Assembly: GCA_945860135.1 (NCBI GenBank)
Contig: CAMAPK010000003.1
Location: 1-64,000 of the forward strand
Reading direction: 5' to 3'
Origin: Nitrosovibrio sp. Nv4
GTDB taxonomy: Bacteria > Pseudomonadota > Gammaproteobacteria > Burkholderiales > Nitrosomonadaceae
Length of the DNA: 64,000 nucleotides
In this document: positions 34,601 through 43,714 of the stretch, piece by piece
Numbering within the stretch: the stretch's first letter is position 1
How the letters are laid out: the number at the start of each line of letters is the position of its first letter
The notes under the pieces: generated by a model
Databases searched by the model: none
What the model was told of the DNA's origin: nothing
Seen by the model: the letters and a program-made list of their open reading frames with translations, nothing else
Program-made: the position numbers and the translations under genes

Positions 34601-35321
34601 GCACGTCGCCGGAACCAGAACGCACGGCTTCGTCCACCGCATCGAGTATGCCCTGCTCGACATCGGCATCCCCTTCGCCCTCGACTGCGATGGGGCGATA
34701 ACGCATTTCCACCGGGTACATCCTGCCCGACACCTCGATCACCGGTGCATTGTCGAAATGCCTGGAAAAACGTTCGGCATCGATGGTGGCGGAAGTGATG
34801 ACAAGCTTGAGGTCGGGCCGCCGGGGCAGCAATTGCTTGAGATAACCGAGTAGAAAATCAATGTTGAGGCTGCGCTCGTGCGCCTCATCGATGATGATCG
34901 TATCGTAGGCCGAGAGCGTGTGATCGCCTTGGGTTTCCGCCAGCAGAATGCCGTCGGTCATGAGTTTGATGTAAGTATCCGCGCCCACCTTGTCGGAGAA
35001 GCGCACCTTGTAGCCCACGGCATAGCCCAGCGGACTGTTGAGCTCATCAGCAATGCGCGCCGCCACCGTACGTGCCGCGATGCGCCGTGGCTGGGTGTGA
35101 CCGATCATCCCGGCCACGCCACGCTTGAGTTCGAGGCAAATCTTGGGTAACTGGGTGGTTTTGCCGGAGCCGGTCTCGCCGCATACAATCACTACCTGAT
35201 TTGCCGCTATCGCACGGGAGATCTCTCCCCGCTGCGCGACCACTGGCAGGTCTTCGGCATAAGCGGGTAGCGGTAGATTGGCGAGACGCCGCGCCAGATC
35301 GGCGGCTGAGTACTTTTTCAT
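31581..35321 (-). CDS. hrpA: ATP-dependent RNA helicase HrpA
   Basis: A DEAH-box helicase of 1246 residues, near the usual 1300. Motifs: Walker A VVIVCGETGSGKTTQLPKIC, motif II IIDEAHERSLNIDFLL, SATIDAERFSRHF, and QRAGRCGRV (motif VI). The helicase-associated and OB-like region and the long C-terminal DUF3418 domain (from about 680) follow. HrpA resolves stalled or collided ribosomes on mRNA. It ends inside the convergent ggt gene, so the two 3' ends overlap by 24 bases. Confidence 0.95.
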   Translation of the reverse strand: MKKYSAADLARRLANLPLPAYAEDLPVVAQRGEISRAIAANQVVIVCGETGSGKTTQLPKICLELKRGVAGMIGHTQPRRIAARTVAARIADELNSPLGYAVGYKVRFSDKVGADTYIKLMTDGILLAETQGDHTLSAYDTIIIDEAHERSLNIDFLLGYLKQLLPRRPDLKLVITSATIDAERFSRHFDNAPVIEVSGRMYPVEMRYRPIAVEGEGDADVEQGILDAVDEAVRSGSGDVLVFLPGEREIRETAEALRKHHPAGAEILPLFARLSFAEQERVFKPGGARRIVLATNVAETSLTVPGIRYVVDTGMARINRYSYRNKVEQLQVEKISRASANQRAGRCGRVMSGICIRLYAEEDYLARPEFTVPEILRSSLASVILRMKSLRIGEVENFPFIEPPAPRMIADGYQLLTELGAVNESNELTQIGWQLAKFPIDPKIARMILAAKEENCLSEVLIIASALSLQDPRDRPFERQDAADRAHQRFQDERSDFLGYLKLWDFFEELLQHKKSNRKLMEHCQENFLSHRRMRDWREVHGQLHGLVTELGLRPNQIPAGYDEIHRALLAGLLGNIGFKGEEGDQYLGARGIKFSIFPGSVLKKAKPKWVVAAELTETTKLYGRCAAKIEPQWLEKIAGDLCKKHYFDPHWEKQPAQVTAFERVTLYGLTVVPKRRVHYGALNPQEAREIFIRAALVAGEYETQAAFFAHNRNLIAAVEQLEHKARRQDVLVDEREIFAFYDALIPAEICNGAAFEKWRRQEEQDNPQLLYLDRETLMRHGAGTVTEQQFPESMTVSGHEFALTYRFEPGHALDGVTLTVPLPLLNTLDAAQFDHLVPGLIREKVTWYLKALPKQIRRHLVPVPEFVTRFLENQATNESRVLVDTLAEFVQSRTGTAVTAAAWEKELPPPHLQMNYKVVDDAGRELAMNRDLAQLKAQLGQAAQLTFAQSGADAGSSIERDQVMRWDFGDLPEAISFVRAGKKLTGYPALVDEKESVAIRLFDTPAAAAANMRAGVRRLLRFELREQMKQLEKNLPGLSQAALQLRTLINPDALKEDMLSAISDRAFIGDDALPRNEQEFMLQKQRARTRLPAVTEAVARMTQKIAQECQPLIAHLSSASAVTGRLSRELNQQLANLIYPGFFSATPWERLQHLPRYLQGMSMRLHKYPGNPERDGRHGPAVAGLWNQYEQRLEKHRKAGISDPNLAEFRWQIEELRISLFAQELKTPYPVSVKRLQKSWEKVLG

Positions 35322-35489
35322 TGGACTATCTAATTGAGCAAGGCGCCCATTTTACCGTGGCAGAACTTCTATCAGCTTGACTATCTGAGCCATGAAGCAG
35401 CATAAATAAGATACAGGCACTGTTCATGGACGCTGGAGCAGGCGCAAATCCTGTATCATTACGGCTTCGAAATTACGGTCTTATGCTCC

Positions 35490-36458
35490 ATGAAAATTAC
35501 CTTCCTGGATTTCGAGCAACCCGTAGCCGAGCTTGAAGCAAAAATCGAGGAACTGCGCTTTGCCCAGGATGATTCCGCACTGGATATTTCAGCCGAAATC
35601 ACACGCCTGCAGAAAAAGAGTCTGACGCTCACCAACGGCATTTATGCCAAGCTCACACCTTGGCAGATTTCACAGGTGGCACGACACCCGCAGCGGCCCT
35701 ACACGTTCGACTATGTCCAGCACCTGTTTACCGATTTCGAGGAGCTGCACGGCGACCGGAATTTTGCCGATGACCACGCCATCGTCGGCGGGCTGGCGCG
35801 TTTCGACGGCCAGACAGTGATGATCATCGGCCACCAGAAAGGGCGTGATACCAAGGAAAAAATCCATCGCAATTTCGGCATGCCCAAGCCGGAAGGCTAT
35901 CGCAAGGCGCTGCGCTTGATGCGTCTGGCGGAAAAATTCGCAGTGCCTTTGTTTACTTTCATTGACACTCCAGGCGCATATCCCGGCATTGATGCTGAAG
36001 AGCGTGGCCAATCCGAAGCCATCGGGCGCAATCTGTATGTGCTGGCGGAACTGAAAATACCGGTGATCTGCACCATCATCGGTGAAGGCGGTTCCGGCGG
36101 TGCGCTGGCGGTCGCGGTGGGTGATGCAGTACAAATGTTGCAATACGCAACTTACTCCGTCATCTCTCCCGAAGGCTGCGCCTCGATCCTGTGGAAAAGC
36201 GCAGACAAAGCGCCGGAAGCCGCCGAAATCATGGGAATTACTGCACATCGCCTCAAAACCATGGGACTGATCGACAAGATCATCAGCGAACCAGCCGGTG
36301 GCGCTCACCGCGACTACCCGCTGACCATGCAGTTCGTAAAAAAAGCATTGCAGGAATCGCTCAAGCAGCTGCAGGGTTATTCCACGGAAATACTGTTGCA
36401 AAAACGCTTCGAGCGGCTGATGGGATATGGCAAGTTCAAGGAAGTCAAAATCAAGTAG
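35490..36458 (+). CDS. accA: acetyl-CoA carboxylase carboxyltransferase subunit alpha
   Basis: AccA, 322 residues, full length. It transfers the carboxyl group from biotin to acetyl-CoA together with AccD, the first committed step in fatty-acid synthesis. The N-terminus [19 protein letters not shown], the [21 protein letters not shown] region, [23 protein letters not shown] and [11 protein letters not shown] crotonase-type oxyanion segment are present. No AccD is in the window. tilS begins before its stop. Confidence 0.96.
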   Translation: MKITFLDFEQPVAELEAKIEELRFAQDDSALDISAEITRLQKKSLTLTNGIYAKLTPWQISQVARHPQRPYTFDYVQHLFTDFEELHGDRNFADDHAIVGGLARFDGQTVMIIGHQKGRDTKEKIHRNFGMPKPEGYRKALRLMRLAEKFAVPLFTFIDTPGAYPGIDAEERGQSEAIGRNLYVLAELKIPVICTIIGEGGSGGALAVAVGDAVQMLQYATYSVISPEGCASILWKSADKAPEAAEIMGITAHRLKTMGLIDKIISEPAGGAHRDYPLTMQFVKKALQESLKQLQGYSTEILLQKRFERLMGYGKFKEVKIK

Positions 36459-37779
36459 CCTCTCCAGTCGCGCTGAAAAGATATTGCGCGGGCAAATCGA
36501 ACAGGGAAATCACCTGATTGTGGCGTTGAGCGGCGGGGTGGATTCGGTCGTGCTGCTGGATTTGCTTGCCGCACTGTCGCTCAAAATGCAGTTCACGCTC
36601 TCGGCTGTTCACGTCAATCACGGCATCAGCACCAATGCGGATAAGTGGGTCAAATTCTGCCGCGATCTGTGCCGCACTGCTGGCATTCCGCTAAAAATCG
36701 CCAGACTGAAAATCAGCAGAGAATCCGGCGCAAGCTTGGAAGCGGCTGCCCGCGATGCGCGCTACCAGGTATTCGGCAAACTCAAGGCCGATTATGTGGT
36801 GCTGGCGCAGCATCTGGACGACCAGGCTGAAACCCTGTTGCTGCAATTGCTACGCGGCGCCGGAGCGAAGGGGTTGGGGGCCATGCCGCTAGTCCGGGAG
36901 CAAGCGTCAGAGCTTGCGCCACGGATACTGCGGCCATTGCTCGAAGTACCACGCAGCGAGATCGAGACTTACGCCCGTAACAACCAATTGCACTGGATTA
37001 CCGATGAAAGCAACGCTGATGTTTCTTTCGACCGGAATTTTTTACGCCATGAAATCTTTCCCGTGCTGGAAAAACGCTTCCCTGCCTATCGCACTACATT
37101 TCTGCGCACCAGCCGCCATCTGGCGGAGGCATCCAGCCTGCTGGATGAATTGGCTGCAGCAGACGGCAACAACTGCAGTGTTGCGGGCAAGCTCCAGGTT
37201 GAAGGCTTACGCAAGTTAGACTCCCCGCGCGCGAAAAACCTGTTGCGTCATACCCTGGCACAGCAAGGTGTTACGTTGCCGAGCACGGTGAAACTGGAGG
37301 AAATCCTGCGGCAATTGCTGTCATCCCGTCCCGATGCAAAATTGCATATTGCTTTTGGCAATACTGAAATCCGCTGTTTCAAGGGAGCGCTGCATGTTCG
37401 CCCGCTGGCTGTGCCCACTACAACGGATTGGCTGTTGGCATGGCGCGGCGAGAAACTGCTGGCAATTCCCGAACTGGGCGGCACGGTCAGTTTCCTGCAA
37501 CGGAAAGGTACAGGAATCAATCTGTCAAAGCTGATGGAGAAAGCGGTCACCATCCGTCTGCGTCAAGGTGGGGAACGTTTGCGCCCCGATTGCAAGCGTC
37601 CGCGCCGCAGCCTCAAGAACCTGTTGCAGGAAGCGGTATTGCCGCCATGGGAACGGAAGATGCTGCCCTTGCTGTTCAGCGGCAAGCATCTGGTATGGGT
37701 ACCGGGAATCGGCATCGACTGTGAGTTTCAGGCGACGGCTGGAGAGCCGGGTTTGGTGGTAAAGTGGCAGCGTAACTAG
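36427..37779 (+). CDS. tilS: tRNA(Ile)-lysidine synthase
   Basis: TilS, 450 residues, modifies C34 of tRNA-Ile(CAU) to lysidine so that it reads AUA. The PP-loop [19 protein letters not shown] is at about 29-47; the family's [21 protein letters not shown] and [20 protein letters not shown] motifs follow, and the C-terminal substrate-binding domain ends in [11 protein letters not shown]. The only ATG (36427) overlaps accA by 32 bases in another frame, an unusually long overlap; the first 25 residues are a Ser/Lys-rich extension before the core. Confidence 0.94.
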   Translation: MASSRKSKSSSLSSRAEKILRGQIEQGNHLIVALSGGVDSVVLLDLLAALSLKMQFTLSAVHVNHGISTNADKWVKFCRDLCRTAGIPLKIARLKISRESGASLEAAARDARYQVFGKLKADYVVLAQHLDDQAETLLLQLLRGAGAKGLGAMPLVREQASELAPRILRPLLEVPRSEIETYARNNQLHWITDESNADVSFDRNFLRHEIFPVLEKRFPAYRTTFLRTSRHLAEASSLLDELAAADGNNCSVAGKLQVEGLRKLDSPRAKNLLRHTLAQQGVTLPSTVKLEEILRQLLSSRPDAKLHIAFGNTEIRCFKGALHVRPLAVPTTTDWLLAWRGEKLLAIPELGGTVSFLQRKGTGINLSKLMEKAVTIRLRQGGERLRPDCKRPRRSLKNLLQEAVLPPWERKMLPLLFSGKHLVWVPGIGIDCEFQATAGEPGLVVKWQRN

Positions 37780-37820
37780 CACTCGCCCTTCTATACTTGA
37801 TAAACATCCGAATCCATTCC

Positions 37821-39170
37821 ATGGCCAAATCAAAATCCACTTATTCCTGTACCGAGTGCGGCGGACAGACTCTGAAATGGCAGGGCCAATGTCCGCATTG
37901 CCAGGCATGGAACACGCTGGTCGAGACCATCGCCGAAAAAACTGCATCGCGCTTCACCCCCGTATCTGAAATCAGCAGGGTGCAAAGTTTGAGCATGGTG
38001 GAGGCAGGGGAAGAACAGCGTTACTCCACCGGCGTGGCCGAGTTTGACCGCGTGCTGGGCGGCGGCCTGGTGCATGGCGGAGTGGTATTACTGGGGGGCG
38101 ACCCCGGTATCGGCAAGTCCACTTTGCTGCTGCAGACCCTCTGCCACATGTCGGCCGCGCACAATGTGTTGTATGTCAGCGGCGAAGAATCGGCGCGACA
38201 GGTAGCATTGCGCGCCAAACGTCTGGCGCTTGATGCGAGCGCAGTACATATGCTGGCAGAAATCCAGTTGGAGCGTATCCAGTCGGTACTTGGTGAGCGC
38301 AAGCCCGACATCGCGGTAATCGATTCGATCCAGACAGTTTATTCCGAGGCGCTGCAATCCGCACCCGGTTCGGTTGCCCAAGTACGCGAGTGCGCTGCCC
38401 AATTGACGCGGCTGGCCAAAGCCAGCGGCACCTGCATCATACTGGTGGGACATGTGACCAAGGAAGGAGCGCTGGCCGGGCCGCGCGTGCTGGAGCACAT
38501 GGTGGATACGGTACTGTATTTCGAGGGTGACACCCACTCCAGTTTCCGCCTGATCCGTGCTTTCAAGAACCGTTTCGGCGCAGTGAACGAGCTGGGCGTA
38601 TTCGCCATGAGCGAAAAAGGCCTGCGCGAAGTGAGCAATCCTTCAGCGCTGTTTCTATCGCATCACGGCGCGCAAGTACCGGGTTCCTGCGTGATGGTAA
38701 CCCAGGAAGGAACGCGTCCGCTGCTGGTGGAAATCCAGGCGCTGGTGGACGAAGCGCACGCGCCCAATCCCCGGCGGTTGAGCGTGGGACTGGAACAGAA
38801 CCGGCTGGCGATGCTACTGGCGGTGCTGCACCGCCATGCGGGCATCCCCTGTTTTGATCAGGATGTGTTCGTCAACGCTGTCGGCGGGGTAAAAATCACC
38901 GAGCCGGGAGCCGATCTGGCAGTGTTGCTTGCCATCGTTTCCTCGCTTAAAAACAAGCCATTGGCGGAGAAAATGGTAGTGTTTGGTGAGGTCGGACTGG
39001 CGGGTGAAGTGCGACCGGTTCAGCGTGGTCAGGAACGGCTGAAAGAAGCTGCCAAGCTGGGCTTTACCTCGGCGATCATTCCCAAGGCCAATAAACCGAA
39101 GCAGTCGATTCCCGGCATCGAGATCATCGCGGTGGAACGCCTGGAAGAAGCGGTTGCAAAAATGCGCTGA
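37821..39170 (+). CDS. radA: DNA repair protein RadA
   Basis: RadA/Sms, 449 residues from ATG 37821 (MAKSKSTYSCTECGGQTLKW). The C4 zinc finger CTECGG-QCPHC opens the protein; the RecA-like core has Walker A LGGDPGIGKSTLLLQTL, the RadA-specific FKNRFGAVNELGVFAM motif, and a C-terminal Lon-protease-like domain (DLAVLLAIVSSL; GEVRPV). It drives branch migration of recombination intermediates. The upstream in-frame ATG at 37797 lacks a ribosome site. Confidence 0.95.
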   Translation: MAKSKSTYSCTECGGQTLKWQGQCPHCQAWNTLVETIAEKTASRFTPVSEISRVQSLSMVEAGEEQRYSTGVAEFDRVLGGGLVHGGVVLLGGDPGIGKSTLLLQTLCHMSAAHNVLYVSGEESARQVALRAKRLALDASAVHMLAEIQLERIQSVLGERKPDIAVIDSIQTVYSEALQSAPGSVAQVRECAAQLTRLAKASGTCIILVGHVTKEGALAGPRVLEHMVDTVLYFEGDTHSSFRLIRAFKNRFGAVNELGVFAMSEKGLREVSNPSALFLSHHGAQVPGSCVMVTQEGTRPLLVEIQALVDEAHAPNPRRLSVGLEQNRLAMLLAVLHRHAGIPCFDQDVFVNAVGGVKITEPGADLAVLLAIVSSLKNKPLAEKMVVFGEVGLAGEVRPVQRGQERLKEAAKLGFTSAIIPKANKPKQSIPGIEIIAVERLEEAVAKMR

Positions 39171-39198
39171 AGCGCTGACCAGAGTTGAAACAGCTCGC

Positions 39199-39984
39199 AT
39201 GAATCATCGAACCCGGCTATGGCTGCTGGGCATATTTGCAGTGGTAATGCTGCTGCTGGCGGCCACCATGCCGCCGCTTCCCCAACCGGCCGAATATCAT
39301 CAGTTCGCCGACCGGCGCAGTTATTTCGGCATCCCGAATTTCTTTGACGTCATTTCCAATATTGTTTTCCTGTTCGTGGGCTTCGCAGGTCTGGCATTTC
39401 TGTCACAGCCGCAGCGGTCACGTGCCAGCAAGTCATTTGTCACATTGCCCGAACGCTGGCCTTACCTGATTCTATTCCTGAGCGTGCTGACGGCAGGTTT
39501 CGGCTCGGCCTACTATCATTGGCAGCCGGACAATGAGCGGCTGGTTTGGGACCGATTGCCGATGGCGGCGGGCTTCATGGCATTGCTTGCCTCGGTGCTG
39601 ACCGAACGCATCAATCCAAGAGTGGGTTTGCGGCTGCTGCCTTTTCTGCTTGCAGCGGGGATTGGCAGCGTATTGCATTGGCATTGGAGCGAGCAGGCGG
39701 GTGCCGGGAATCTGAATTTCTATCTCGTCGTACAGTTTTGTTCTCTGTTGCTGATCCTGTTGCTGGTCACTTTTTTCCCGCCCAGATATAGCCACGGGAC
39801 GGATATCTATGGGGTGATCGCATGGTATGGTCTCGCCAAGCTGGCAGAACTGGCAGATCAGGAAATTTACGCTGTCGGGCAGGTGATCAGCGGCCATACG
39901 CTAAAGCATCTACTTGCCGCGCTGGCCGTTTACTGGATCTTGCGCATGCTGCGAAAACGCAGGCCGCTGCCAGAGAAAATATGA
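39199..39984 (+). CDS. CREST superfamily (ceramidase-like) membrane hydrolase
   Basis: A 261-residue protein with about seven hydrophobic helices. Conserved polar residues lie in the membrane: NFFDVISNIVFLFVG near the first helices, FGSAYYHWQPDNERLVWDRL in the middle (the S..YH..PDN.RL.WDRLPM pattern of ceramidase/CREST proteins), and ISGHTLKHLLAALAVYW near the end (H-x3-KH). These His/Asp/Ser sites form the zinc centre of alkaline ceramidases; the bacterial substrate is unknown. It is started at ATG 39199; 28 bases separate it from radA. Confidence 0.8.
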   Translation: MNHRTRLWLLGIFAVVMLLLAATMPPLPQPAEYHQFADRRSYFGIPNFFDVISNIVFLFVGFAGLAFLSQPQRSRASKSFVTLPERWPYLILFLSVLTAGFGSAYYHWQPDNERLVWDRLPMAAGFMALLASVLTERINPRVGLRLLPFLLAAGIGSVLHWHWSEQAGAGNLNFYLVVQFCSLLLILLLVTFFPPRYSHGTDIYGVIAWYGLAKLAELADQEIYAVGQVISGHTLKHLLAALAVYWILRMLRKRRPLPEKI

Positions 39985-39990
39985 ACGCGA

Positions 39991-40021
39991 AAAAATGGCC
40001 CGGACTCGCCGGGCTATTTTT
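39991..40021. terminator. bidirectional intrinsic terminator
   Basis: GCCCGG (39998-40003) pairs with CCGGGC (40009-40014) round a 5-base loop, flanked by AAAAA on the left and TTTTT on the right, so it can end transcripts from both the ceramidase-like gene (+) and rhlE (-). Confidence 0.85.
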
Positions 40022-40039
40022 CTGCTGCCTGCGCAGAGC

Positions 40040-41392
40040 CTACTTGGTTCTGGCGTAAGGGCTGGGATTGCTGCTGCCGCGGAACGAGTTACCACGATTG
40101 TCGCTGTTAAACGAACGGTCACGGCTGTTGTCCCGGTTGCCATTAGCGCTGTTGGCATTGCGCCCGCTGGTATCGTTTGACCATGTGCGGCTGCGCTTGT
40201 GGGCGACATTGGGCGCACCTCTGGACGCGCCACCGGCGCCAGGACGCGGCTTGAAGCGCGGCTCCAGTCCCGGCACCACATGCGAGGCAATCTGCTGACC
40301 AGTGAAACGTTCTATTTTCTTCAGATTGACACCATCCTTGCCGGAAGCGAATGACACCGCGATGCCCGCTGCGCCGGCACGGCCGGTGCGGCCGATGCGG
40401 TGCACATAGTCTTCGGCAAATTTTGGCAGATCGAAGTTGATGACATGAGTAATGCCGGCCACATCGATGCCCCGCGCCGCCACGTCGGTGGCAACCAGTA
40501 CTCGCAATCCGCCATGACGCAGCTTGGTCAAGGTGCGGGTGCGATCACGCTGGCTCATGTCGCCGTGCAATGCAGCAGCCTCATGCCCCTGGGCAGAGAG
40601 ATTGTCTGCCAGCGTATCAGCATCGCGCTTGGTGGCGGTGAAAACGATGGCTTGCTTCAATGCCAGATCGCGCAGCAGATGATCCAGCAGCCGGTTCTTG
40701 TGCGAGAGATCATCCACATAATGCAGCCGTTGTTCGATGTTATCGAGCCTTGCCTGCTGTGCCGCAATCTGGATGCGCTTGGGTGTTTTCAGCAGACGCG
40801 CTGCAACTTTGTCGATCGCGCTATCCAGTGTGGCCGAGAACAGCAAGGTTTGGCGGGTGGCGGGCGTAGCTGAAGCAATTCTTTCCACATCATCGATAAA
40901 GCCCATGTCGAGCATGCGGTCGGCTTCGTCCAGCACCATCATTTCCAGACGCGAGAAATCAATGCGTCCACGCTGGATGTGATCAATCAGGCGTCCGGGT
41001 GTCGCCACCAGAATATCAACTGGTTGCGATAACAGTTTGTTTTGCAGCGGATAAGGCATGCCGCCGAGTATGCTCACCACCTTGACGCGGGGTAGATGCT
41101 TGCCGTATTTGGCGGCAGCTTCCGATACCTGCAGCGCGAGTTCGCGCGTCGGAGTCAGCACCAGTACGCGCGGGCCGCGGCTGTGCACTTTGGAAGGTGT
41201 GGCAAGGCGATGTAGTGCCGGCAGCATGAACGCGGCAGTCTTGCCGGTGCCGGTCTGGGCTGAGGCCATGATGTCATGCCCTGCCAGCAATTCCGGTATG
41301 GCTTGTTGCTGGATCGGAGTCGGCTCAGTGTAACCGGAGTCGACTATGGCTTTGAGGATAAGGGGATGCAGATTCAGATTTTCAAAAGACAC
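40040..41392 (-). CDS. rhlE: DEAD-box RNA helicase RhlE
   Basis: A 450-residue DEAD-box helicase: Q motif FENLNLHPLILKAIVDSGYTEPTPIQ, Walker A ASAQTGTGKTAAFMLP, PTRELALQV, VLDEADRMLDMGF, SAT, and ARGIDVAGITHVINFD with HRIGRTGR. The C-terminal 85 residues are basic and Asn/Ser/Arg-rich without fold (NRDNSRDRSFNSDNRGN), as in RhlE tails that bind RNA. RhlE assists ribosome assembly and RNA turnover at low temperature. Confidence 0.93.
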   Translation of the reverse strand: MSFENLNLHPLILKAIVDSGYTEPTPIQQQAIPELLAGHDIMASAQTGTGKTAAFMLPALHRLATPSKVHSRGPRVLVLTPTRELALQVSEAAAKYGKHLPRVKVVSILGGMPYPLQNKLLSQPVDILVATPGRLIDHIQRGRIDFSRLEMMVLDEADRMLDMGFIDDVERIASATPATRQTLLFSATLDSAIDKVAARLLKTPKRIQIAAQQARLDNIEQRLHYVDDLSHKNRLLDHLLRDLALKQAIVFTATKRDADTLADNLSAQGHEAAALHGDMSQRDRTRTLTKLRHGGLRVLVATDVAARGIDVAGITHVINFDLPKFAEDYVHRIGRTGRAGAAGIAVSFASGKDGVNLKKIERFTGQQIASHVVPGLEPRFKPRPGAGGASRGAPNVAHKRSRTWSNDTSGRNANSANGNRDNSRDRSFNSDNRGNSFRGSSNPSPYARTK

Positions 41393-41560
41393 GTTATTTT
41401 CCTAATAAGAAGTAAAAAATAAACGCGCAAGCAGGAAATGACTGCCGGAGATTAACGGGCAAAGTACCGCTAGCGCAAAACATCGCCGCTAACCAGGGTA
41501 CTGCGCAATTTCCGGAGGGAGCTTGAAAATCGAAGAGAGGTCAGGAACGATGAACCCGAG

Positions 41561-41581
41561 AAAAAGGCATGATGCCCTTTT
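41561..41581 (-). terminator. intrinsic terminator after ftsH
   Basis: On the minus strand AAAAGGGCA-TCA-TGCCTTTTT forms a short hairpin with a T-tail, 43 bases past the ftsH stop. Confidence 0.7.
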
Positions 41582-41623
41582 ATCGAAGCGCGGAGTATAC
41601 AGGAACTGCAGTCAGTGTCGAGT

Positions 41624-43465
41624 TTATTTTTCAGGCGGACCCGCTGGCAGCCTGGGTCCGGTAACAATTGCGCGCTTTAACGTCTCTATCTGAGGCTGAT
41701 TCAGCGTCTCGGTCTTGAGCAGCTCTTCCGCGGTACGGTCAAGCAACGCCCGGTTGAGCTGCAATATGGCGACAGCGTGCTCGAAAGCCTGGTCGATGAG
41801 CGCACGCACGGCAGCATCGACCGCATGCGCAGTCTGTTCGCTGTAGTCACGGGTCTGCGGCATGGGAATGCCGGGCTCCAGGAAGGTCGAGCGCTCGCGG
41901 TCATAAGTAACATTGCCGAGAGCCTCGCTCATGCCGTAGCGCAGCACCATGGCGCGAGCAATGTCGGTGGCACGGGCGAGATCGTCCGCTGCCCCAGTCG
42001 AGATCTCGCTGAACACCACCTGCTCGGCCGCGCGCCCACCCAGTAGCACGGCCATCTTGTGCTCCAGTTCGGTGCGCGTCATCAGAAAGCGATCTTCGGT
42101 CGGTCGCTGGATCGTGTAGCCGAGCGCGCCGACACCGCGCGGAATGATCGAAACCTTGTGCACTTCATCGGTGCCGGGCAAAGCCAGTGCCACCATGGCA
42201 TGGCCCAACTCGTGAAAGGCGACGACGCGACGCTCTTGCGGATTGAGCAGGCGATTGCGTTTCTCGAGTCCCGCGATGATGCGCTCAATGGCGTTGTTGA
42301 AATCTTCCATGGTTACCGATGTGGCCTTGCGCCGGGTGGCAAGCAGCGCCGCTTCGTTGATCAGGTTCGCCAGATCTGCGCCGGTGAAGCCCGGCGTCAG
42401 CGCAGCGACCTGCTCAGGTTTCACGTCGAGGTCGAGCTTCACTTTTTTCAGATGCACCGCCAGAATCTGCTCGCGGCCGACCTTGTCCGGGCGATCCACC
42501 AATACCTGGCGGTCAAACCGTCCGGCACGGAGCAATGCCGGGTCGAGGATCTCCGGCCGGTTGGTGGCAGCCAGCAGCACCACGCCGCTCTTGGGATCGA
42601 AACCGTCGAGTTCGGCCAATAGCTGATTCAGTGTTTGTTCTTTCTCGTCATGCCCGCCGAGTCCGTAGGCGCCGCGGGCACGACCAAGCGAATCCAGCTC
42701 GTCGATGAAAATGATTGCCGGGGCCACTTGCCGCGCTTGTTCGAACAGATCGCGCACCCTGGCGGCACCGACGCCGACGAACATCTCGACGAATTCCGAG
42801 CCGGAGATAGAGAAGAACGGCACCCCCGCCTCGCCGGCCACGGCCCGCGCCAACAGCGTTTTGCCGGTACCGGGCGGGCCGATTAACAGGATGCCTTTAG
42901 GCGCGCGGCCGCCGAGACGGCTATAGCCCTCGGTATCCTTCAGAAAATTGACGATCTCGATCAGCTCTTCCTTGGCCTCATCGACCCCGGCCACATCCGC
43001 GAAGGTAATCTTGATCTCCTTCTCCACAAATACCTTGGCGCGGCTCTTGCCGATTGACATCAGACCGCCGCTGACGCCGCCACCCATGCGGCGGATCGCA
43101 TATAGCCAGATCGCGATGAAAACGAGCGTTGGCAGTATCCATGACAGCAGATCGTGAAACCAAGTGCTCTGCACCACTCCGGTGTAGATCACATTGTGCT
43201 TGTCCAGCTTGTCGGCGAGCTCGGGCTCCACCCGCGTAGTGACAAATTCCTTTACCCCATCGGTGCCAGTCTCTCTAAGCTTGCCGTAAATATAATCGTG
43301 GGTAACCGCGATCTCGGCGATCTTATCCTGATCCAGCAGGGTCTGAAACCGGCTGTAAGGGATAGGCTCAATCTTGGTGTACTGTTTGTACAGGTTCTGC
43401 ACGAACAAAACACCGAGCAAGGCAATGATTACGTACCAGAAGTTGATTTGAGTTTTTTTGTCCAT
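41624..43465 (-). CDS. ftsH: ATP-dependent zinc metalloprotease FtsH (stand-alone copy)
   Basis: A membrane AAA+ protease of 613 residues. ATG 43465 has GGGAGA five bases upstream; the frame is open to 43645 but that extension looks random. Helix 1 ([18 protein letters not shown]) and helix 2 ([19 protein letters not shown]) bracket a periplasmic domain; then Walker [15 protein letters not shown], Walker [12 protein letters not shown], the SRH, and the zinc site HELGHAM. It degrades misfolded membrane proteins. It is not next to rrmJ/ftsJ, unlike the canonical copy, and is shorter at the C-terminus, so it may be a second paralogue. Confidence 0.93.
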   Translation of the reverse strand: MDKKTQINFWYVIIALLGVLFVQNLYKQYTKIEPIPYSRFQTLLDQDKIAEIAVTHDYIYGKLRETGTDGVKEFVTTRVEPELADKLDKHNVIYTGVVQSTWFHDLLSWILPTLVFIAIWLYAIRRMGGGVSGGLMSIGKSRAKVFVEKEIKITFADVAGVDEAKEELIEIVNFLKDTEGYSRLGGRAPKGILLIGPPGTGKTLLARAVAGEAGVPFFSISGSEFVEMFVGVGAARVRDLFEQARQVAPAIIFIDELDSLGRARGAYGLGGHDEKEQTLNQLLAELDGFDPKSGVVLLAATNRPEILDPALLRAGRFDRQVLVDRPDKVGREQILAVHLKKVKLDLDVKPEQVAALTPGFTGADLANLINEAALLATRRKATSVTMEDFNNAIERIIAGLEKRNRLLNPQERRVVAFHELGHAMVALALPGTDEVHKVSIIPRGVGALGYTIQRPTEDRFLMTRTELEHKMAVLLGGRAAEQVVFSEISTGAADDLARATDIARAMVLRYGMSEALGNVTYDRERSTFLEPGIPMPQTRDYSEQTAHAVDAAVRALIDQAFEHAVAILQLNRALLDRTAEELLKTETLNQPQIETLKRAIVTGPRLPAGPPEK

Positions 43466-43714
43466 TGAATTCTCCCAGCGCGCCTCCATATTAGAGGCAG
43501 TGAAGCAGTTGCACCAGCATAGCACATGGCAAAGACAGACTTGAGTACCTCCGTCAGCCATGAGCACCTTGCAGTACCCGAGTGACAGGATCCAGACCGA
43601 GGTCGAGTCGTTCGAGGTCGGGCATGAAATCCTGATTCTGGACATAAGTTAGCTATGTCACTGACTTGCTGATATAATGCCGCCCTTTTGCCGTTCCAAC
43701 CAAGGATTTACCTA

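Noticed and set aside
43466-43645. 60-residue N-terminal extension of FtsH
   Set aside because: A GGGAGA ribosome site and the normal FtsH start are at 43465; the extension is Cys-rich and unlike the family.
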